Of a DNA stretch of 64,000 nucleotides, positions 1 to 9,008 are shown piece after piece. The stretch is taken from contig NZ_LLWQ01000225.1 in assembly GCF_001447385.1 (NCBI RefSeq), positions 1-64,000 of the forward strand, in the 5' to 3' direction. Below the pieces are notes generated by a model, which did no database searches, had not been told where the DNA came from, and saw nothing but the letters and a program-made list of their open reading frames with translations. This DNA comes from Paracoccus sp. MKU1. Its GTDB lineage: Bacteria > Pseudomonadota > Alphaproteobacteria > Rhodobacterales > Rhodobacteraceae. The position numbers and the translations under genes were made by a program. The stretch's first letter is position 1. Each line of letters opens with the position of its first letter.

Positions 1-817
1 GGTTGGGGCAGGCATCGATGCAGCCGCCGCAATTGAGGCAGTCGCCCGCCAGGATCAGCGGGCTGCCCTCGCCCTTCAGCGCCGGCAGGATGACATGCGG
101 TTCGGGGCAGGTGCCGAAGCAGGCGCCGCAATCGTCGCAGCCCGCCCGCCCCCGCGCCGAGACCCGCACCAGGGAAAACCGACCCAAAAGCCCGTAAAAC
201 GCCCCGACAGGGCAAAGGTGACTGCACCAACAGCGGCGCGAGACGAACAGGTCCAGCAGGAAGACCAGCAGCACGATGCCCCAGCCGAGGCCGGCGCCGA
301 AGATCAGCCCGCGCTGCATCATGCTGACCGGGTTCACATATTCCCAGGCAATGGTCCCGGTCAGCGCCGCCGCCAGCAGCGTGCCCAGGAAAAGCCACAA
401 TCGCGTGCGCCGGTCCAGCTTGCGGTCCCGCGTCAGCCCGGTCTTTTCGCGCAGCCAATGCGCGCTGTCGGTGACGATATTGACCGGGCAGACGAAGCTG
501 CAATAGACCCGCCCGCCGACCAGCAGGTAGAACAGCACGATCAGCAGCGCGCCGACCAGCGCCGGCGCGGCCACCGGCCAGCCGGCGAAGACGGATTGCA
601 GCAGGATATAGGGGTCCGAGAGGCTCAGCACGCCCAGCATCTCGCTCGACGCGAAATTGCCGCGCATGATCCAGTATCCGGCCAGCGGCCCGGACATGAA
701 GGCCGCCAGCACGGCAATCTGGCAGCAGCGGCGCAGGAGCCACCATTTATGCGCCGAAAGCCATCCCCGGCGGGCGACCGCCTGCTGCCGGCTGGACAGG
801 GTCAGCCAGCGGATCAT
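1..817 (-). CDS. mauN: MauN, NapH-like ferredoxin-type membrane protein (partial)
   Basis: The 3' end lies outside the window. The start is an ATG at 817 that overlaps the mauM stop as ATGA, so the two genes are translationally coupled. The protein begins MIRWLTLSSRQQ and has several hydrophobic segments, then cysteine-rich motifs: CSFVCPVN, CSHLCPVG and a C-terminal CDDCGACFGTCP / CLNCGGCIDACP pair typical of two [4Fe-4S] clusters. This is the polytopic NapH/MauN family, which passes electrons at the cytoplasmic membrane. In Paracoccus mau clusters mauM-mauN sit last and are dispensable for methylamine dehydrogenase activity, so their role is accessory. Identification rests on motif pattern and gene order. 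Confidence 0.9.
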   Translation of the reverse strand, partial: MIRWLTLSSRQQAVARRGWLSAHKWWLLRRCCQIAVLAAFMSGPLAGYWIMRGNFASSEMLGVLSLSDPYILLQSVFAGWPVAAPALVGALLIVLFYLLVGGRVYCSFVCPVNIVTDSAHWLREKTGLTRDRKLDRRTRLWLFLGTLLAAALTGTIAWEYVNPVSMMQRGLIFGAGLGWGIVLLVFLLDLFVSRRCWCSHLCPVGAFYGLLGRFSLVRVSARGRAGCDDCGACFGTCPEPHVILPALKGEGSPLILAGDCLNCGGCIDACPN

Positions 818-1476
818 GCCTTGCGCCCCGCCCGGTTGCGTCCCGGCCCGCCAAGGCCGAGGTCGCGCGGCAGCACGCGGATCGCCGCATGGCCCAGCAC
901 GCATTGCTTTTCGCAGGTGCCGCAGCCGGTGCAGCTTGCGGAATGCACCACCGGGATCATCACCTGCCGCCCGCCGATCTCTTGCGGCTCCAGCGAGATC
1001 GCCTCGCCCCGGATCGGGCAGACCCGGACGCAGATGCTGCAATTCAGCCCCTTGTAGTTCAGGCAGGTCTCATGCCCGACCAGCACGGCGACGCCCATGT
1101 CGGCGTCGCGGATCGAGGGGATGTCGCGGTCCAGCGCCCCGGTCGGGCAGGCCCGCGCGCAAGGCACGTCCTTGCACATGTAGCAGGGCACCTCGCGCGG
1201 GGTGAAGAAGGGGGTGCCCAGTTCCGCCTCGTCATCCCATTCGGCCAGCGACAGCGTGCCGTAGGGACAGGCCTGCACGCAGAGCCCGCAATGCACGCAG
1301 GCGGCCAGGAAGTCGGGTTCCGGCAGCGCGCCGGGCGGGCGGATGGCGCGGGCATCGACGGGGCTTGCCGTCTTGACCAGCGCCGCCAGCGAAAACCCGC
1401 CCAGGCAAGCCACGCCCACGGCGCGGGCGGCATCGGCAATCGCGCTTCGTCTTGTCACCTTGCGTCGGCCGGTCAT
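814..1476 (-). CDS. mauM: MauM, NapG-like polyferredoxin
   Basis: About 220 residues. I place the start at the ATG at 1476 (MTGRRKVTRR) because GGAGG lies 5 nt upstream; an ATG at 1488 would overlap that ribosome site. The N-terminus has twin arginines followed by a hydrophobic stretch (TRRSAIADAARAVG), a Tat-like signal, so export is likely. Four cysteine clusters follow (CVHCGLCVQACP, CYMCKDVPCARACP, CSICVRVCP, CTGCGTCEKQC), enough for about four [4Fe-4S] centres, as in NapG. It pairs with MauN. It lies 40 nt downstream of mauG. The likely job is electron transfer between the quinone pool and the periplasm; that role is inferred from the NapGH family. Confidence 0.9.
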   Translation of the reverse strand: MTGRRKVTRRSAIADAARAVGVACLGGFSLAALVKTASPVDARAIRPPGALPEPDFLAACVHCGLCVQACPYGTLSLAEWDDEAELGTPFFTPREVPCYMCKDVPCARACPTGALDRDIPSIRDADMGVAVLVGHETCLNYKGLNCSICVRVCPIRGEAISLEPQEIGGRQVMIPVVHSASCTGCGTCEKQCVLGHAAIRVLPRDLGLGGPGRNRAGRKA

Positions 1477-1516
1477 GCGGGCCTCCATTCCCTGGCGGCC
1501 CCGCCGGGGCCCTTGG

Positions 1517-2680
1517 TCAGTCCTGTCGTGCCGCGCGGCTTTCCTCCAGCAGCGGCTCATAGCGTCGGTCGGTCAGCGTTTCGAGAAAGGCGACCAGTGC
1601 ATCGACGCGGCCGTCGTCCAGCATCAGCCCCGATTGCAGCTCGGTCAGCGACAGGTTCTCGGCCACCTCGGGCTCGCCCCAGGGCGTGCCGGTTTCAGGG
1701 TTGATCTTCGCCTCGGGCCGGCGGCTGGTATATTTGTTATAGAACAGGACCGCCGTGCGCAGGTCCTTGAAGATGCCGTTGTGCATATAGGGGCCGGTCA
1801 CCGCGACATTGCGCAGGCTGGGCACCTTGAACCGGCCCGATTGCGCCGGATCCTCGATGCCCGGCCGCGCCAGCAGCCCGTGATCGACATGGTCCGGGCC
1901 CAGGCCGCTGGCCGCGCGCGCCGTCTCGTTCACCGGCAGGCCGATATTGTGATATTCGAAATTGGTGAAGGTCTCGCGCTCGGTCACGCCCTGCTTGCGC
2001 TGCATGTGGCAAAGCCGGCAGTTCCAGGTGATGAAGACGGTATAGCCGAACTCCTCGAGCGGCGTGAACCTCTCCTCGCCGCGCATGACGCGGTCGTATT
2101 TCGAATCGAAGGGCGAAAACTCCTCGGTCGCCTGATAGGCGGCCAGCGCCTCGGCGGCGGCGTCGAAGGCGCGCTGGGGATCGTCCAGCACGCCCTTGCC
2201 GAACAGCGCCTCGAACCCGGTCCGATAGGCCGGATCGCCGCGCAGCCGGGCGGCCACCGCCTCACGGTCGGGCATCGCCATCTCGACCGGGTTCAGCATG
2301 GGCTGGCCGGCCTGCGCCTTCAGGTCGTCGGCCCGGCCGTCCCAGAACTGGCCGCCCTTGTATTTGCCGTTCGCATCGCGGTGGAAGGCGGGTGCGAGCG
2401 CGGCATAGCCCAGCGTCGGCGTGTTGCGGTCGCCATGCGACTGCCCGTCATCGCCGACCGAGACGGCCAGCCCCGCCTTGCCCTCGCGCGGGTCGGTAAA
2501 GGCGCGGGCGGGGTCGTGGCAGGTGGCGCAGGATTGCGTCGCATTGCGCGACAGCGCCGGGTCCACGAAAAGCTGCGCGCCCAGTTCCGCCAGGGCATCA
2601 TCGGCGGGCGGCGCCTGTTCCGCCGCACCCGCGGCCAGGGTCAGGATCGCCAGCGGCGCGAGGCAGGCCAGCCGCAGCAT
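1517..2680 (-). CDS. mauG: MauG, di-haem enzyme for TTQ biosynthesis
   Basis: 387 residues, the usual length. After a signal peptide there are two c-haem sites, CATCH at residues 51-55 and CRLCH at 221-225, in the bacterial cytochrome c peroxidase fold. Tyr314 in LFYNKY matches the unusual tyrosine axial ligand of the six-coordinate haem in Paracoccus MauG (Tyr294 in mature numbering; both haem histidines show the same offset of 20). MauG oxidises the MauA precursor in the periplasm to finish the tryptophan tryptophylquinone cofactor. The start ATG at 2680 overlaps the mauJ stop (TGATG). A GTG one codon earlier is possible. Confidence 0.96.
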   Translation of the reverse strand: MLRLACLAPLAILTLAAGAAEQAPPADDALAELGAQLFVDPALSRNATQSCATCHDPARAFTDPREGKAGLAVSVGDDGQSHGDRNTPTLGYAALAPAFHRDANGKYKGGQFWDGRADDLKAQAGQPMLNPVEMAMPDREAVAARLRGDPAYRTGFEALFGKGVLDDPQRAFDAAAEALAAYQATEEFSPFDSKYDRVMRGEERFTPLEEFGYTVFITWNCRLCHMQRKQGVTERETFTNFEYHNIGLPVNETARAASGLGPDHVDHGLLARPGIEDPAQSGRFKVPSLRNVAVTGPYMHNGIFKDLRTAVLFYNKYTSRRPEAKINPETGTPWGEPEVAENLSLTELQSGLMLDDGRVDALVAFLETLTDRRYEPLLEESRAARQD

Positions 2681-3543
2681 CACGCGGCCCCCATCGGTTC
2701 GGGCGCGGCGGCGCGGGCGCGGATCTGGGCCAGAAGCAGGCGATGCGCGGCCAGGTCGGCCAGGTTGGCCAGCCGCGCCAGCCGCTGCTGCGCGGCCAGG
2801 TCGTCCGAAAGCGCGGCCAGCAGCCCGCCCGGCGCGACCAGCCGGTCATGTTCGGGCCGCAGCGCCGCGATCAGCGCGGCCAGATCGAGCCCCTGCAAGC
2901 CGGCCTGATGCTCCATCGCCCCGGCATGGATCAGCATTTCCTGCGTGACCCGGAAATCGTTCGCGGCGGGGCGGTCGCGCAGGCCGCACAGCACGGCATA
3001 GGCCGCCAGCATCCGGCTGGCCGCGTCGGGCGCATTGCGCGCGCGCTGGAACAGCTCGGCCAGGGGCAGCAGATCCGGGACCAGCGGCGCCTGCGCGCCG
3101 AAATCGGGGGCCATGGCGCTGGGGCGAAAGGGCGTGCAGCGCCAGCGCGCCTCATGCGCGGTATCGGCGATGCGCCAGCCGGCGATGGCCATGCCGCGGC
3201 CGGTCTCGACCACCTGGCGCAAGAGCCAGGCTTGCAGCGCCCCGTGCGCCTGCGCCAATGCCGCCTCGGCCGAGGCGGCGGTGACGCGCAGGATGGCCTC
3301 GGCCAGCTTGCCGGCCTCGTTGCCGTAAAGCCGCAGGGGCAGGGGGCCGCCGGGTCCGGGCAGGGTGAGCTCCAGCCCCGAGGCGGGGATGGCGATGTCC
3401 AGCTCCCACGCCTGGGTGACGGGGTTGCGCAGGAAAAAGCCGACCAGGAATTCGCGCGGGCTGGTATCGGTCCGCGACAGGCGGATCGTCCCGGCTGGCG
3501 ATTCAGGCTTCAGCGAGCCGCGAATGTCATAGGGAATCCACAT
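2680..3543 (-). CDS. mauJ: MauJ, methylamine utilisation protein of unknown function
   Basis: 287 residues, beginning MWIPYDIRGSLK. No signal peptide or membrane segment is visible, so it is probably cytoplasmic. It sits between mauC and mauG, with its stop overlapping the mauG start, exactly where mauJ lies in Paracoccus. The sequence is rich in Ala and Leu and shows no catalytic motif that I recognise. Genetic work in P. denitrificans found mauJ not essential for growth on methylamine; its biochemical role is unknown. Identity rests on position and length. Confidence 0.85.
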   Translation of the reverse strand: MWIPYDIRGSLKPESPAGTIRLSRTDTSPREFLVGFFLRNPVTQAWELDIAIPASGLELTLPGPGGPLPLRLYGNEAGKLAEAILRVTAASAEAALAQAHGALQAWLLRQVVETGRGMAIAGWRIADTAHEARWRCTPFRPSAMAPDFGAQAPLVPDLLPLAELFQRARNAPDAASRMLAAYAVLCGLRDRPAANDFRVTQEMLIHAGAMEHQAGLQGLDLAALIAALRPEHDRLVAPGGLLAALSDDLAAQQRLARLANLADLAAHRLLLAQIRARAAAPEPMGAA

Positions 3544-3560
3544 GGCCGGCCTTTCACATG

Positions 3561-3956
3561 CTACTCGACGACGACCTTGCCGCGCATGAAGGGATGCGGG
3601 GTGCAGTGATAGTCATAGGTGCCGGCCTCGGTGAAGGTCAGGGAATAGGCCTGCTCCTTCTTCAGCATCGGGCCTTTCAGGGCTTGCTCGTCCAGCACGC
3701 CGGCGACGAAATGGACATTGTGCGGCATTGCCTCGCGGTTGATCCAGGTGACGGTGTCGCCGACCTTCACATGGATCTCGGGGGTGGCGTATTTCATCTT
3801 GGTGATGTCGACGACGATGGCATCCTTGGCCACCTCGGCGGCGGGAAGGGGGGTTTCGGACGGGGCCGTCGCCTTGCCGGCCAGGGCGCCCGTGGCGCCG
3901 AACGCCGCCAGCGCGCAGGCCGCCAGGCATGAGCGGATCTTGATCGCAGAAATCAT
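3561..3956 (-). CDS. mauC: Amicyanin (type I blue copper protein)
   Basis: 131 residues: a signal peptide ending near ALA at residue 26, then the cupredoxin domain. The copper ligands are visible as His in MPHNVHF and Cys, His and Met in CTPHPFM, the type I order. The mature sequence closely resembles P. denitrificans amicyanin (for example KMKY, VKVGDTVTWINREAMPHN). It accepts electrons from the TTQ of methylamine dehydrogenase in the periplasm and passes them to c-type cytochromes. A ribosome site (AAGGAGAA) precedes the ATG. Confidence 0.97.
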   Translation of the reverse strand: MISAIKIRSCLAACALAAFGATGALAGKATAPSETPLPAAEVAKDAIVVDITKMKYATPEIHVKVGDTVTWINREAMPHNVHFVAGVLDEQALKGPMLKKEQAYSLTFTEAGTYDYHCTPHPFMRGKVVVE

Positions 3957-4010
3957 TTGCTTCTCCTTGCAGGATGAAGGCCGGGCGCGGGCAGGCGCGC
4001 CCGGCCGCCG

Positions 4011-4577
4011 TCAGCTTGCCTTGCCCACGATGGGCGAGATCGTGCAGTGATAGGTCATGGCATCGTCCTCGGCGCCGAAGCACCAGATGATGTCGTTGGC
4101 GAATTCGGGGCGATAGACCGGCAGCTCGCCCTCGGTATTCAGGCAGGGGCAGCGGCCCGAGACGTTGTAGCCGCAGCAGTCGCGATAGGCGATCAGGTAG
4201 CTTTGGCCGTCGGTCGGGTTATAGCAGCTGGCCACCCAGCTTGCCGTCGCCAGCTTGGTCCCCGGCGGGCAATTGGTCAGCGAACCGCCCGAGCAGTCGC
4301 AGATATTGCCGTCGATCGAGCAGTGCCGCCAATAGTCGCAGGCCTGGATGTCGTTGTCCTGCGGCACCCATTTGGCGCGCGGATCGGTGCCGGCGGGCGC
4401 ATCGGCGGCATTCGCGCGGCTGACGCGCCCGCGGCGGTCCACAGGCAGAAGCGGCACCAGCCCGATCCCCAGCATCGCCGTTCCCAGCTTGCCGATCACG
4501 CTGCGCCGGCTGGTCTGGCCAGCTACGCGCCGCGACAGCTTTTCGACCATGTCGTCGAATCTGAAATTCCCCAGCAT
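4011..4577 (-). CDS. mauA: Methylamine dehydrogenase light (beta) subunit, TTQ precursor
   Basis: 188 residues. The long N-terminus carries a twin-arginine signal (SRRVAG...TSRRSVIGKLG); the mature chain probably starts near residue 58. Trp114 (ATASWVASC) and Trp165 (DIIWCFGAED) are 51 apart and correspond to Trp57 and Trp108, which are crosslinked to form tryptophan tryptophylquinone. Twelve cysteines follow the signal region, which fits the six disulfides known for this subunit and explains the need for MauD and MauE. AGGAGAG lies just before the ATG. The mature protein pairs with MauB in the periplasm as the alpha2-beta2 enzyme that converts methylamine to formaldehyde and ammonia. Confidence 0.98.
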   Translation of the reverse strand: MLGNFRFDDMVEKLSRRVAGQTSRRSVIGKLGTAMLGIGLVPLLPVDRRGRVSRANAADAPAGTDPRAKWVPQDNDIQACDYWRHCSIDGNICDCSGGSLTNCPPGTKLATASWVASCYNPTDGQSYLIAYRDCCGYNVSGRCPCLNTEGELPVYRPEFANDIIWCFGAEDDAMTYHCTISPIVGKAS

Positions 4578-4619
4578 GGAACTCTCCTTCCTGTCTTTCG
4601 GGGGTTCACATCGCGGCGG

Positions 4620-5222
4620 TCAGGCCGCCTGCTTCTTCCGGCTGGCCATGTATTGCTGCAACGAGGCGAAGCCGGTCTTGTCGGCCTCGAGCAGGCTTTC
4701 CAGGTGTTCGCGCGTATTGGTCAGGCCCTTGGCGCGGATGATGCCCTGGCCGTCCAGCAGCACGCCGTAGGGGATCTTGCCGACCTGGAAGGCCATGCCC
4801 GCCTCGGCCGAGACGACATAGCGCATCTCGCCCAGCTCGTGGCTGTCGAGAAAGCGGCGATGCTCCTCGGGGGCGCCGTCCGAGATCATCACCACGTTGA
4901 TGCCCTCGGCCCGGCCGATGGACTTGATGATCGGGAACAGCTTGTCGCAGACCGGGCAGCTGGGGGCGGTGAACATCAGAAGCGTCTGGCGCCCCTGCGG
5001 CTCGGCCCCGCCGATGCGGACCGGGCGGCCGAAGAAATCCGGCAGCTCGAACTCGGGCGCGGCATCGCCGATATCGGGGCCGTGATCGGTGATCATCGCG
5101 CCCATGGGCGACGAGCGTTCGTGCAGCAGCCCGACCTGGCGCATCAGCCCCAGCATCACCACGGTCACGCCCAGGAACGCCAGCCACAACAGGATGTTGG
5201 AAGCGATCAGGAAGGAAGTCAT
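4620..5222 (-). CDS. mauD: MauD, thiol-disulfide protein for MauA folding
   Basis: 200 residues. I choose the ATG at 5222 (MTSFLIASNILLW), 1 nt after the mauE stop; earlier in-frame starts lie inside mauE and lack an N-terminal membrane anchor. The first 25 residues form one membrane segment, followed by a periplasmic thioredoxin-like domain with CPVC. In Paracoccus, mauD mutants lose the small subunit, so it is thought to form or isomerise the six disulfides of MauA together with MauE. Confidence 0.95.
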   Translation of the reverse strand: MTSFLIASNILLWLAFLGVTVVMLGLMRQVGLLHERSSPMGAMITDHGPDIGDAAPEFELPDFFGRPVRIGGAEPQGRQTLLMFTAPSCPVCDKLFPIIKSIGRAEGINVVMISDGAPEEHRRFLDSHELGEMRYVVSAEAGMAFQVGKIPYGVLLDGQGIIRAKGLTNTREHLESLLEADKTGFASLQQYMASRKKQAA

Positions 5223-5223
5223 G

Positions 5224-5784
5224 TCAGCGTCCTTTCGCAGTCTTGTTTGCCGTCTGCGCGGCGGAAAGCCCGCCAAGCAGCGATGCGCTCAGATAGATCA
5301 GCATGGCGGTGGCGCCGGCCAGCAGGCCCGTCGCGCCCTCGACCGGCGAGGCGGGGGCAGCGGCCGGCAGGCCGGCGGCGACGGCCAGCGCCAGCCCGGT
5401 CAGCACCAGGTTGCGCAGCACCAGCAGCCAGCTGACCGGTTGCTTCAGCCCGTTGCGGAAACAGCCGCAATCGATCTGGGTCCGGCCGCGCAGCACGTTG
5501 ATGGCCAGCGCCGCGGCAAAGACCAGCAGCAGCCCCGCCGCCGTGATCGCCGCGGGAGCCGCCAGCGGCGTCACCACCAGGCCGGCGGCCACCGCGGCCT
5601 CGACCACCGGCAGGACCAGCGCCACGGCGCGGCTGGCCCCGTCGGGCAGCAGGCGGAAATTGCGCACCACGCCATAGAACTCTTCGACATGGCGCAGCTT
5701 GGACAGCGCCGCCGTGACGAAAAGCAGCGCCAGGAAGATGCGCAGCGCCCACAGCACCATGGGTTGGATCAGGAAATCCGCCAT
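5224..5784 (-). CDS. mauE: MauE, integral membrane protein for MauA maturation
   Basis: 186 residues with about four to five hydrophobic segments and a conserved CGCF motif in the middle (DCGCFRN). It belongs to the DoxX/MauE membrane family. It lies 4 nt downstream of mauB and 1 nt upstream of mauD, so the three are co-translated. Known mutants in this gene fail to accumulate stable small subunit. The likely role is to relay thiol redox equivalents across the membrane to MauD; that mechanism is inferred. Confidence 0.95.
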   Translation of the reverse strand: MADFLIQPMVLWALRIFLALLFVTAALSKLRHVEEFYGVVRNFRLLPDGASRAVALVLPVVEAAVAAGLVVTPLAAPAAITAAGLLLVFAAALAINVLRGRTQIDCGCFRNGLKQPVSWLLVLRNLVLTGLALAVAAGLPAAAPASPVEGATGLLAGATAMLIYLSASLLGGLSAAQTANKTAKGR

Positions 5785-5787
5785 GAC

Positions 5788-7041
5788 TTAGCCCATGTCC
5801 GCCGTGGTGATGACCTGCGGGCCGTGGCCCAGCTGGTTCACGCTGCGCAGTTCCTCGCCGCTTTCGGCGTCATGGATGTAAAGCGTCTTGTCCCCGGTCG
5901 AGAGCGCATAGAGCAGCGGCTTTTCGTCCTGGCTGACATTGATCGAGTCGATCTCGTGGCCCATCTCGAACTTTGCGATGCGCGCGCCGGTCTTGGCATC
6001 CAGCACCACCACGAAGCGGCTGGCGGTCTTGTGGCGCCATTCGTCGCGCTGATCGACCAGCAGATAGATGCGGTCCAGCGCCCGGTGATAGGCGACCTGC
6101 TGCCAGCCGCCGGGACGCCAGCCCTCGGCCCGCTCCTCCTCGGTCAGCGCCTCGACGGCGGGCAGGAACTTCGCCTCGCCCGAGGACAGGTCGATCTGGT
6201 GGATCTTGCCGGTATAGGTCGGCCAGACCAGCCGCCCGGATTTGCTCGAATAGGCGGGGTGGTTGATGAGGAATTCGTCCTCGGGGTGGAACACCTCGCT
6301 ATGGCTGATCTCGGGCGCGCCCTCGGCGCCGAACTTCACCTTGGCGAGGCTGCCGTCGCGGCAATGCATGAAGAAGGTGTCGGGCGCGGTCGGGAAGATG
6401 TGATAGCAGTCCGGCACGTCCAGCATGCGCTTGAACGCCTTGCCCTCCAGATCGACCACGCCCACGGCCGGGGCGGGCGAGAACTGATAGAACAGCAGCG
6501 TTTTGTTGTCCGGCGTCAGCGAGGTCATCCAGGGATAGGTGCCGACCAGGAAGCGCGGCGCGTCCGGCAGCTCGATATCCGCCGTGGGCAGCAGCGTGAC
6601 GGGGTCGAAGACCTCGACGTAATCGGTGCGCTCGCCCCGCGCGATGCGGGAAAACACCGTGCTGGCATGGGCGATGAACGAGCCGTCATCGGCCACCACC
6701 GGATTGGGCAGGAAGCCGCCATCGATCATGCCGATCACCCGGCCCGCCTCGCCGTCGATGACGAATTGCTGGGTGACCGCGGCGAAATGCGCCGGGTCGT
6801 TGACATAGACGCGGCGCGCGTCGGGCGCGGGCGCTTCCAGGATGCGCGGCTCGTCGTCCTGGCCGGCGGCAAGGTCCGCCGCGGCGGCGCGGGCGGCGGC
6901 CTGGCCCTGGGTTTCCTGGGCCGGAGCCTCGGCCTCGGGCGCGTCCTGGGCGCTGGCCGCCAGCGCAAGCGCCGAGCAGCCCAGCCCAAGCCCGATCAGC
7001 GAAGCCCGGAACAGCGGCATGAAATTGGGTGGAAGGGCCAT
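5788..7041 (-). CDS. mauB: Methylamine dehydrogenase heavy (alpha) subunit
   Basis: 417 residues: a signal peptide ([17 protein letters not shown]...ASAQ), an Ala/Glu-rich linker, then a seven-bladed beta-propeller seen as repeated strands with motifs such as [21 protein letters not shown] and [10 protein letters not shown]. It forms the scaffold and substrate channel around MauA in the periplasm. AGGAGGAG lies just before the start. Length and sequence fit the Paracoccus MADH large subunit without gaps. Confidence 0.98.
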   Translation of the reverse strand: MALPPNFMPLFRASLIGLGLGCSALALAASAQDAPEAEAPAQETQGQAAARAAAADLAAGQDDEPRILEAPAPDARRVYVNDPAHFAAVTQQFVIDGEAGRVIGMIDGGFLPNPVVADDGSFIAHASTVFSRIARGERTDYVEVFDPVTLLPTADIELPDAPRFLVGTYPWMTSLTPDNKTLLFYQFSPAPAVGVVDLEGKAFKRMLDVPDCYHIFPTAPDTFFMHCRDGSLAKVKFGAEGAPEISHSEVFHPEDEFLINHPAYSSKSGRLVWPTYTGKIHQIDLSSGEAKFLPAVEALTEEERAEGWRPGGWQQVAYHRALDRIYLLVDQRDEWRHKTASRFVVVLDAKTGARIAKFEMGHEIDSINVSQDEKPLLYALSTGDKTLYIHDAESGEELRSVNQLGHGPQVITTADMG

Positions 7042-7120
7042 CGTCTCCTCCTGTGATGGCAGCAGGACACCCGCGACCCGCGGGCATCGCCGAATGAAAA
7101 ACGTCGAGAGTCGGGGTGGT

Positions 7121-7954
7121 TCAGATCAGCGCCAGCACCGTGAAGCCCGCGCCAAGCGCGGTCAGGATCGCGCCGTCGGCCAGCACGGCGTTTTCCTGGT
7201 GCCGGGCCAGCCAGGCCTGCACCCGGTAATCGGGGATCGGCAGCGCGTTGACCGCGACCGGCAGGAACCGGCCCAGGTTGAACAGCGCGACGATGGCGAT
7301 GGCCTCGGGGATATTGCCGGTAAAGACCGCCGCCAGCGTCATCATATACAGCAGCGGCGTCTGCACATAGGTCAGGTAGTCGAGCCCCAGCGACAGCCCG
7401 TAAAGCCCGCCGATGACCCATTTCGGGAAACGCTGGCGCGCGTCATGCGGCACCTGCGCCCGGCGCTGCGGATAGGGCACGCGCAGGAAATCCAGCTGAT
7501 GCGCGCCGTAAGCCAGGCCGATCAGCCCCAGCACCAGCAGCGCCGCGGTGCCGAAACCGGCAGAGCCCGCCGCCATGCCGATGCCGCCCAGCAGGCCGCC
7601 CAGCATCAGCGCGCCAAGGCCGTAGCCCGCGCCATGCATGGCGAAGGTCGGCAGCCAGCGGACCACCGCGCCGATCCCGCGCCCGTCCGGCCGCAGAAGC
7701 GAGATCGACGAATAGCCGCAGGGCGACCAGGTGGACAAAAGCCCGCCCGCCACCGCCGCCGCGCCGATCACCGTCCACAGCGCCTGCGGGCCGGTGGCGG
7801 ATGACAGCGCCGCGCCCCCCGCCGCCCCGGCAAGCGCCGCGGCCAGCAGCACCGCCACACGCAGGGCGGGAGAATGGGATTGCGGGAACAAGGTGCAGTC
7901 CGGCACCGATGCAAGGCCTCCAGACCGGCCGTGCAAATCTTCGACAGAAACCAT
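7121..7954 (-). CDS. mauF: MauF, membrane protein required for methylamine dehydrogenase synthesis
   Basis: 277 residues. GGAGG 6 nt before the ATG at 7954 ([13 protein letters not shown]) supports this start over a TTG at 7975. The protein has about six to seven membrane segments and resembles the CcdA/DsbD-type membrane fold, though I see no paired CXXC of a typical CcdA. It is the first gene of the mau operon and is transcribed away from mauR. MauF is required in Paracoccus for a stable enzyme; the precise function is not established. Confidence 0.94.
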   Translation of the reverse strand: MVSVEDLHGRSGGLASVPDCTLFPQSHSPALRVAVLLAAALAGAAGGAALSSATGPQALWTVIGAAAVAGGLLSTWSPCGYSSISLLRPDGRGIGAVVRWLPTFAMHGAGYGLGALMLGGLLGGIGMAAGSAGFGTAALLVLGLIGLAYGAHQLDFLRVPYPQRRAQVPHDARQRFPKWVIGGLYGLSLGLDYLTYVQTPLLYMMTLAAVFTGNIPEAIAIVALFNLGRFLPVAVNALPIPDYRVQAWLARHQENAVLADGAILTALGAGFTVLALI

Positions 7955-8136
7955 GTCACGCCTCCTCTCGCTCAATGGTTCTTGCGCGGACCCGCCCGGA
8001 AGCGATTGAAACTAAGACGAAAGTCTGATGATTCAATCGGCCGGGCAAATCCCTGGCAGATTGATGCGCCAAGGCCGCTCTGGTAACCCCGAGGATTTGC
8101 AGCCGGTGCCTGCATGCGTGCAGCGGAGACGAAAGT
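7955..8136. promoter_or_regulatory. mauF-mauR divergent control region with nested dyad
   Basis: The 182 bp between mauF and mauR hold a perfect inverted repeat CGATTGAA (8003-8010) and TTCAATCG (8032-8039). Nearly concentric with it is a smaller dyad, AGAC (8015-8018) GAAA GTCT (8023-8026). The midpoints of the two dyads differ by about half a base. LysR activators usually bind such dyads between divergent promoters, so this is the best MauR operator candidate. I cannot fix the -35 and -10 boxes with confidence. Confidence 0.6.
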
Positions 8137-8988
8137 ATGAATTGGGACGACCTTCGCGTGGTGGCCGCCGTCAATCGGTGCGGGTCCTTCAACCGGGCCG
8201 CGAAAATGCTGAATGTCGAGGAGACCACCATCGCCCGCCGCCTGGCCCGGCTGGAAAGCAGCCTGGGCCGCGCGCTGTTCGAGGCGGTGGACGGGCAGCG
8301 CCGGCCGACCGAGCAATGCCGCGCCCTGCTGCAACCGCTGCTGCTGATGGAGCAGGCGGCCGAGGCGATCGCCCACCAGCTCGAACGTCAGGAGCGCCTG
8401 CTTCGCAATTTCCGGCTGACCACGATCGACGCCCTTGCGCAGCACTACCTTGCCCCGGCGCTGGCGGATCTGCTGATGGTCGAGCCGGAGCTGTCGCTGC
8501 AACTGGAGACCTCGGACGAGAATGTGGACATGGCACGCTGGCAGGCCGATATCGCGATCCGGCTTGGCCGCCCCCGGCGCGGCAATTTCACCATGCGCCG
8601 CATCGGCGAGATGCGTTTCGGCCTGGTCCGGCCGGTCGGCGCCGCGGCCGAGGATCTGGTGCTGGCCGCCTATCCCGACCCGCTGATGGAAACGCCCGAG
8701 ATGCAGGATCTGCAACAGCATTTCCCCGACCGGCAGGTCCGGCTGCGCAGCGCGCATCTTCAGGCGATCCGGGTCCTGATCGACAGCGGCCGGGTGGCGG
8801 CGGTGCTGCCGGATTTCCTGATCGGCGACCTGGCTGCGGACGGGCGGTTCGATATCCACCGCCTGCCGGCCCGGCGCGAGATCTGGCTGCTGGCGCAACC
8901 GCATCTGCGCGACGATCCGCTGGCGCGGCGCGTGACCAACTGGTGCGTCGAGCTGTTTGCGGAGACCCTGGCCGGCGCCGCAACCTAA
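8137..8988 (+). CDS. mauR: MauR, LysR-family activator of mau genes
   Basis: 283 residues. An N-terminal winged helix-turn-helix (MNWDDLRVVAAVNRCGSF, then AAKMLNVEETTIARRLARLE) is followed by a LysR effector domain. It is divergent from mauF as in P. denitrificans, where MauR activates the mau operon in response to methylamine. The nested inverted repeat in the shared intergenic region is the likely binding site. There is no operon partner downstream; the next 450 bp hold only gene debris. Confidence 0.94.
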   Translation: MNWDDLRVVAAVNRCGSFNRAAKMLNVEETTIARRLARLESSLGRALFEAVDGQRRPTEQCRALLQPLLLMEQAAEAIAHQLERQERLLRNFRLTTIDALAQHYLAPALADLLMVEPELSLQLETSDENVDMARWQADIAIRLGRPRRGNFTMRRIGEMRFGLVRPVGAAAEDLVLAAYPDPLMETPEMQDLQQHFPDRQVRLRSAHLQAIRVLIDSGRVAAVLPDFLIGDLAADGRFDIHRLPARREIWLLAQPHLRDDPLARRVTNWCVELFAETLAGAAT

Positions 8989-9008
8989 GCCGCCGCCCCG
9001 ACCGGGCG

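Noticed and set aside
95-1057. Long plus-strand frame opposite mauM and mauN
   Set aside because: It is the mirror of real genes in high-GC DNA; composition is Arg/Gln/Ala noise with no domain, while the minus strand encodes ferredoxin motifs.
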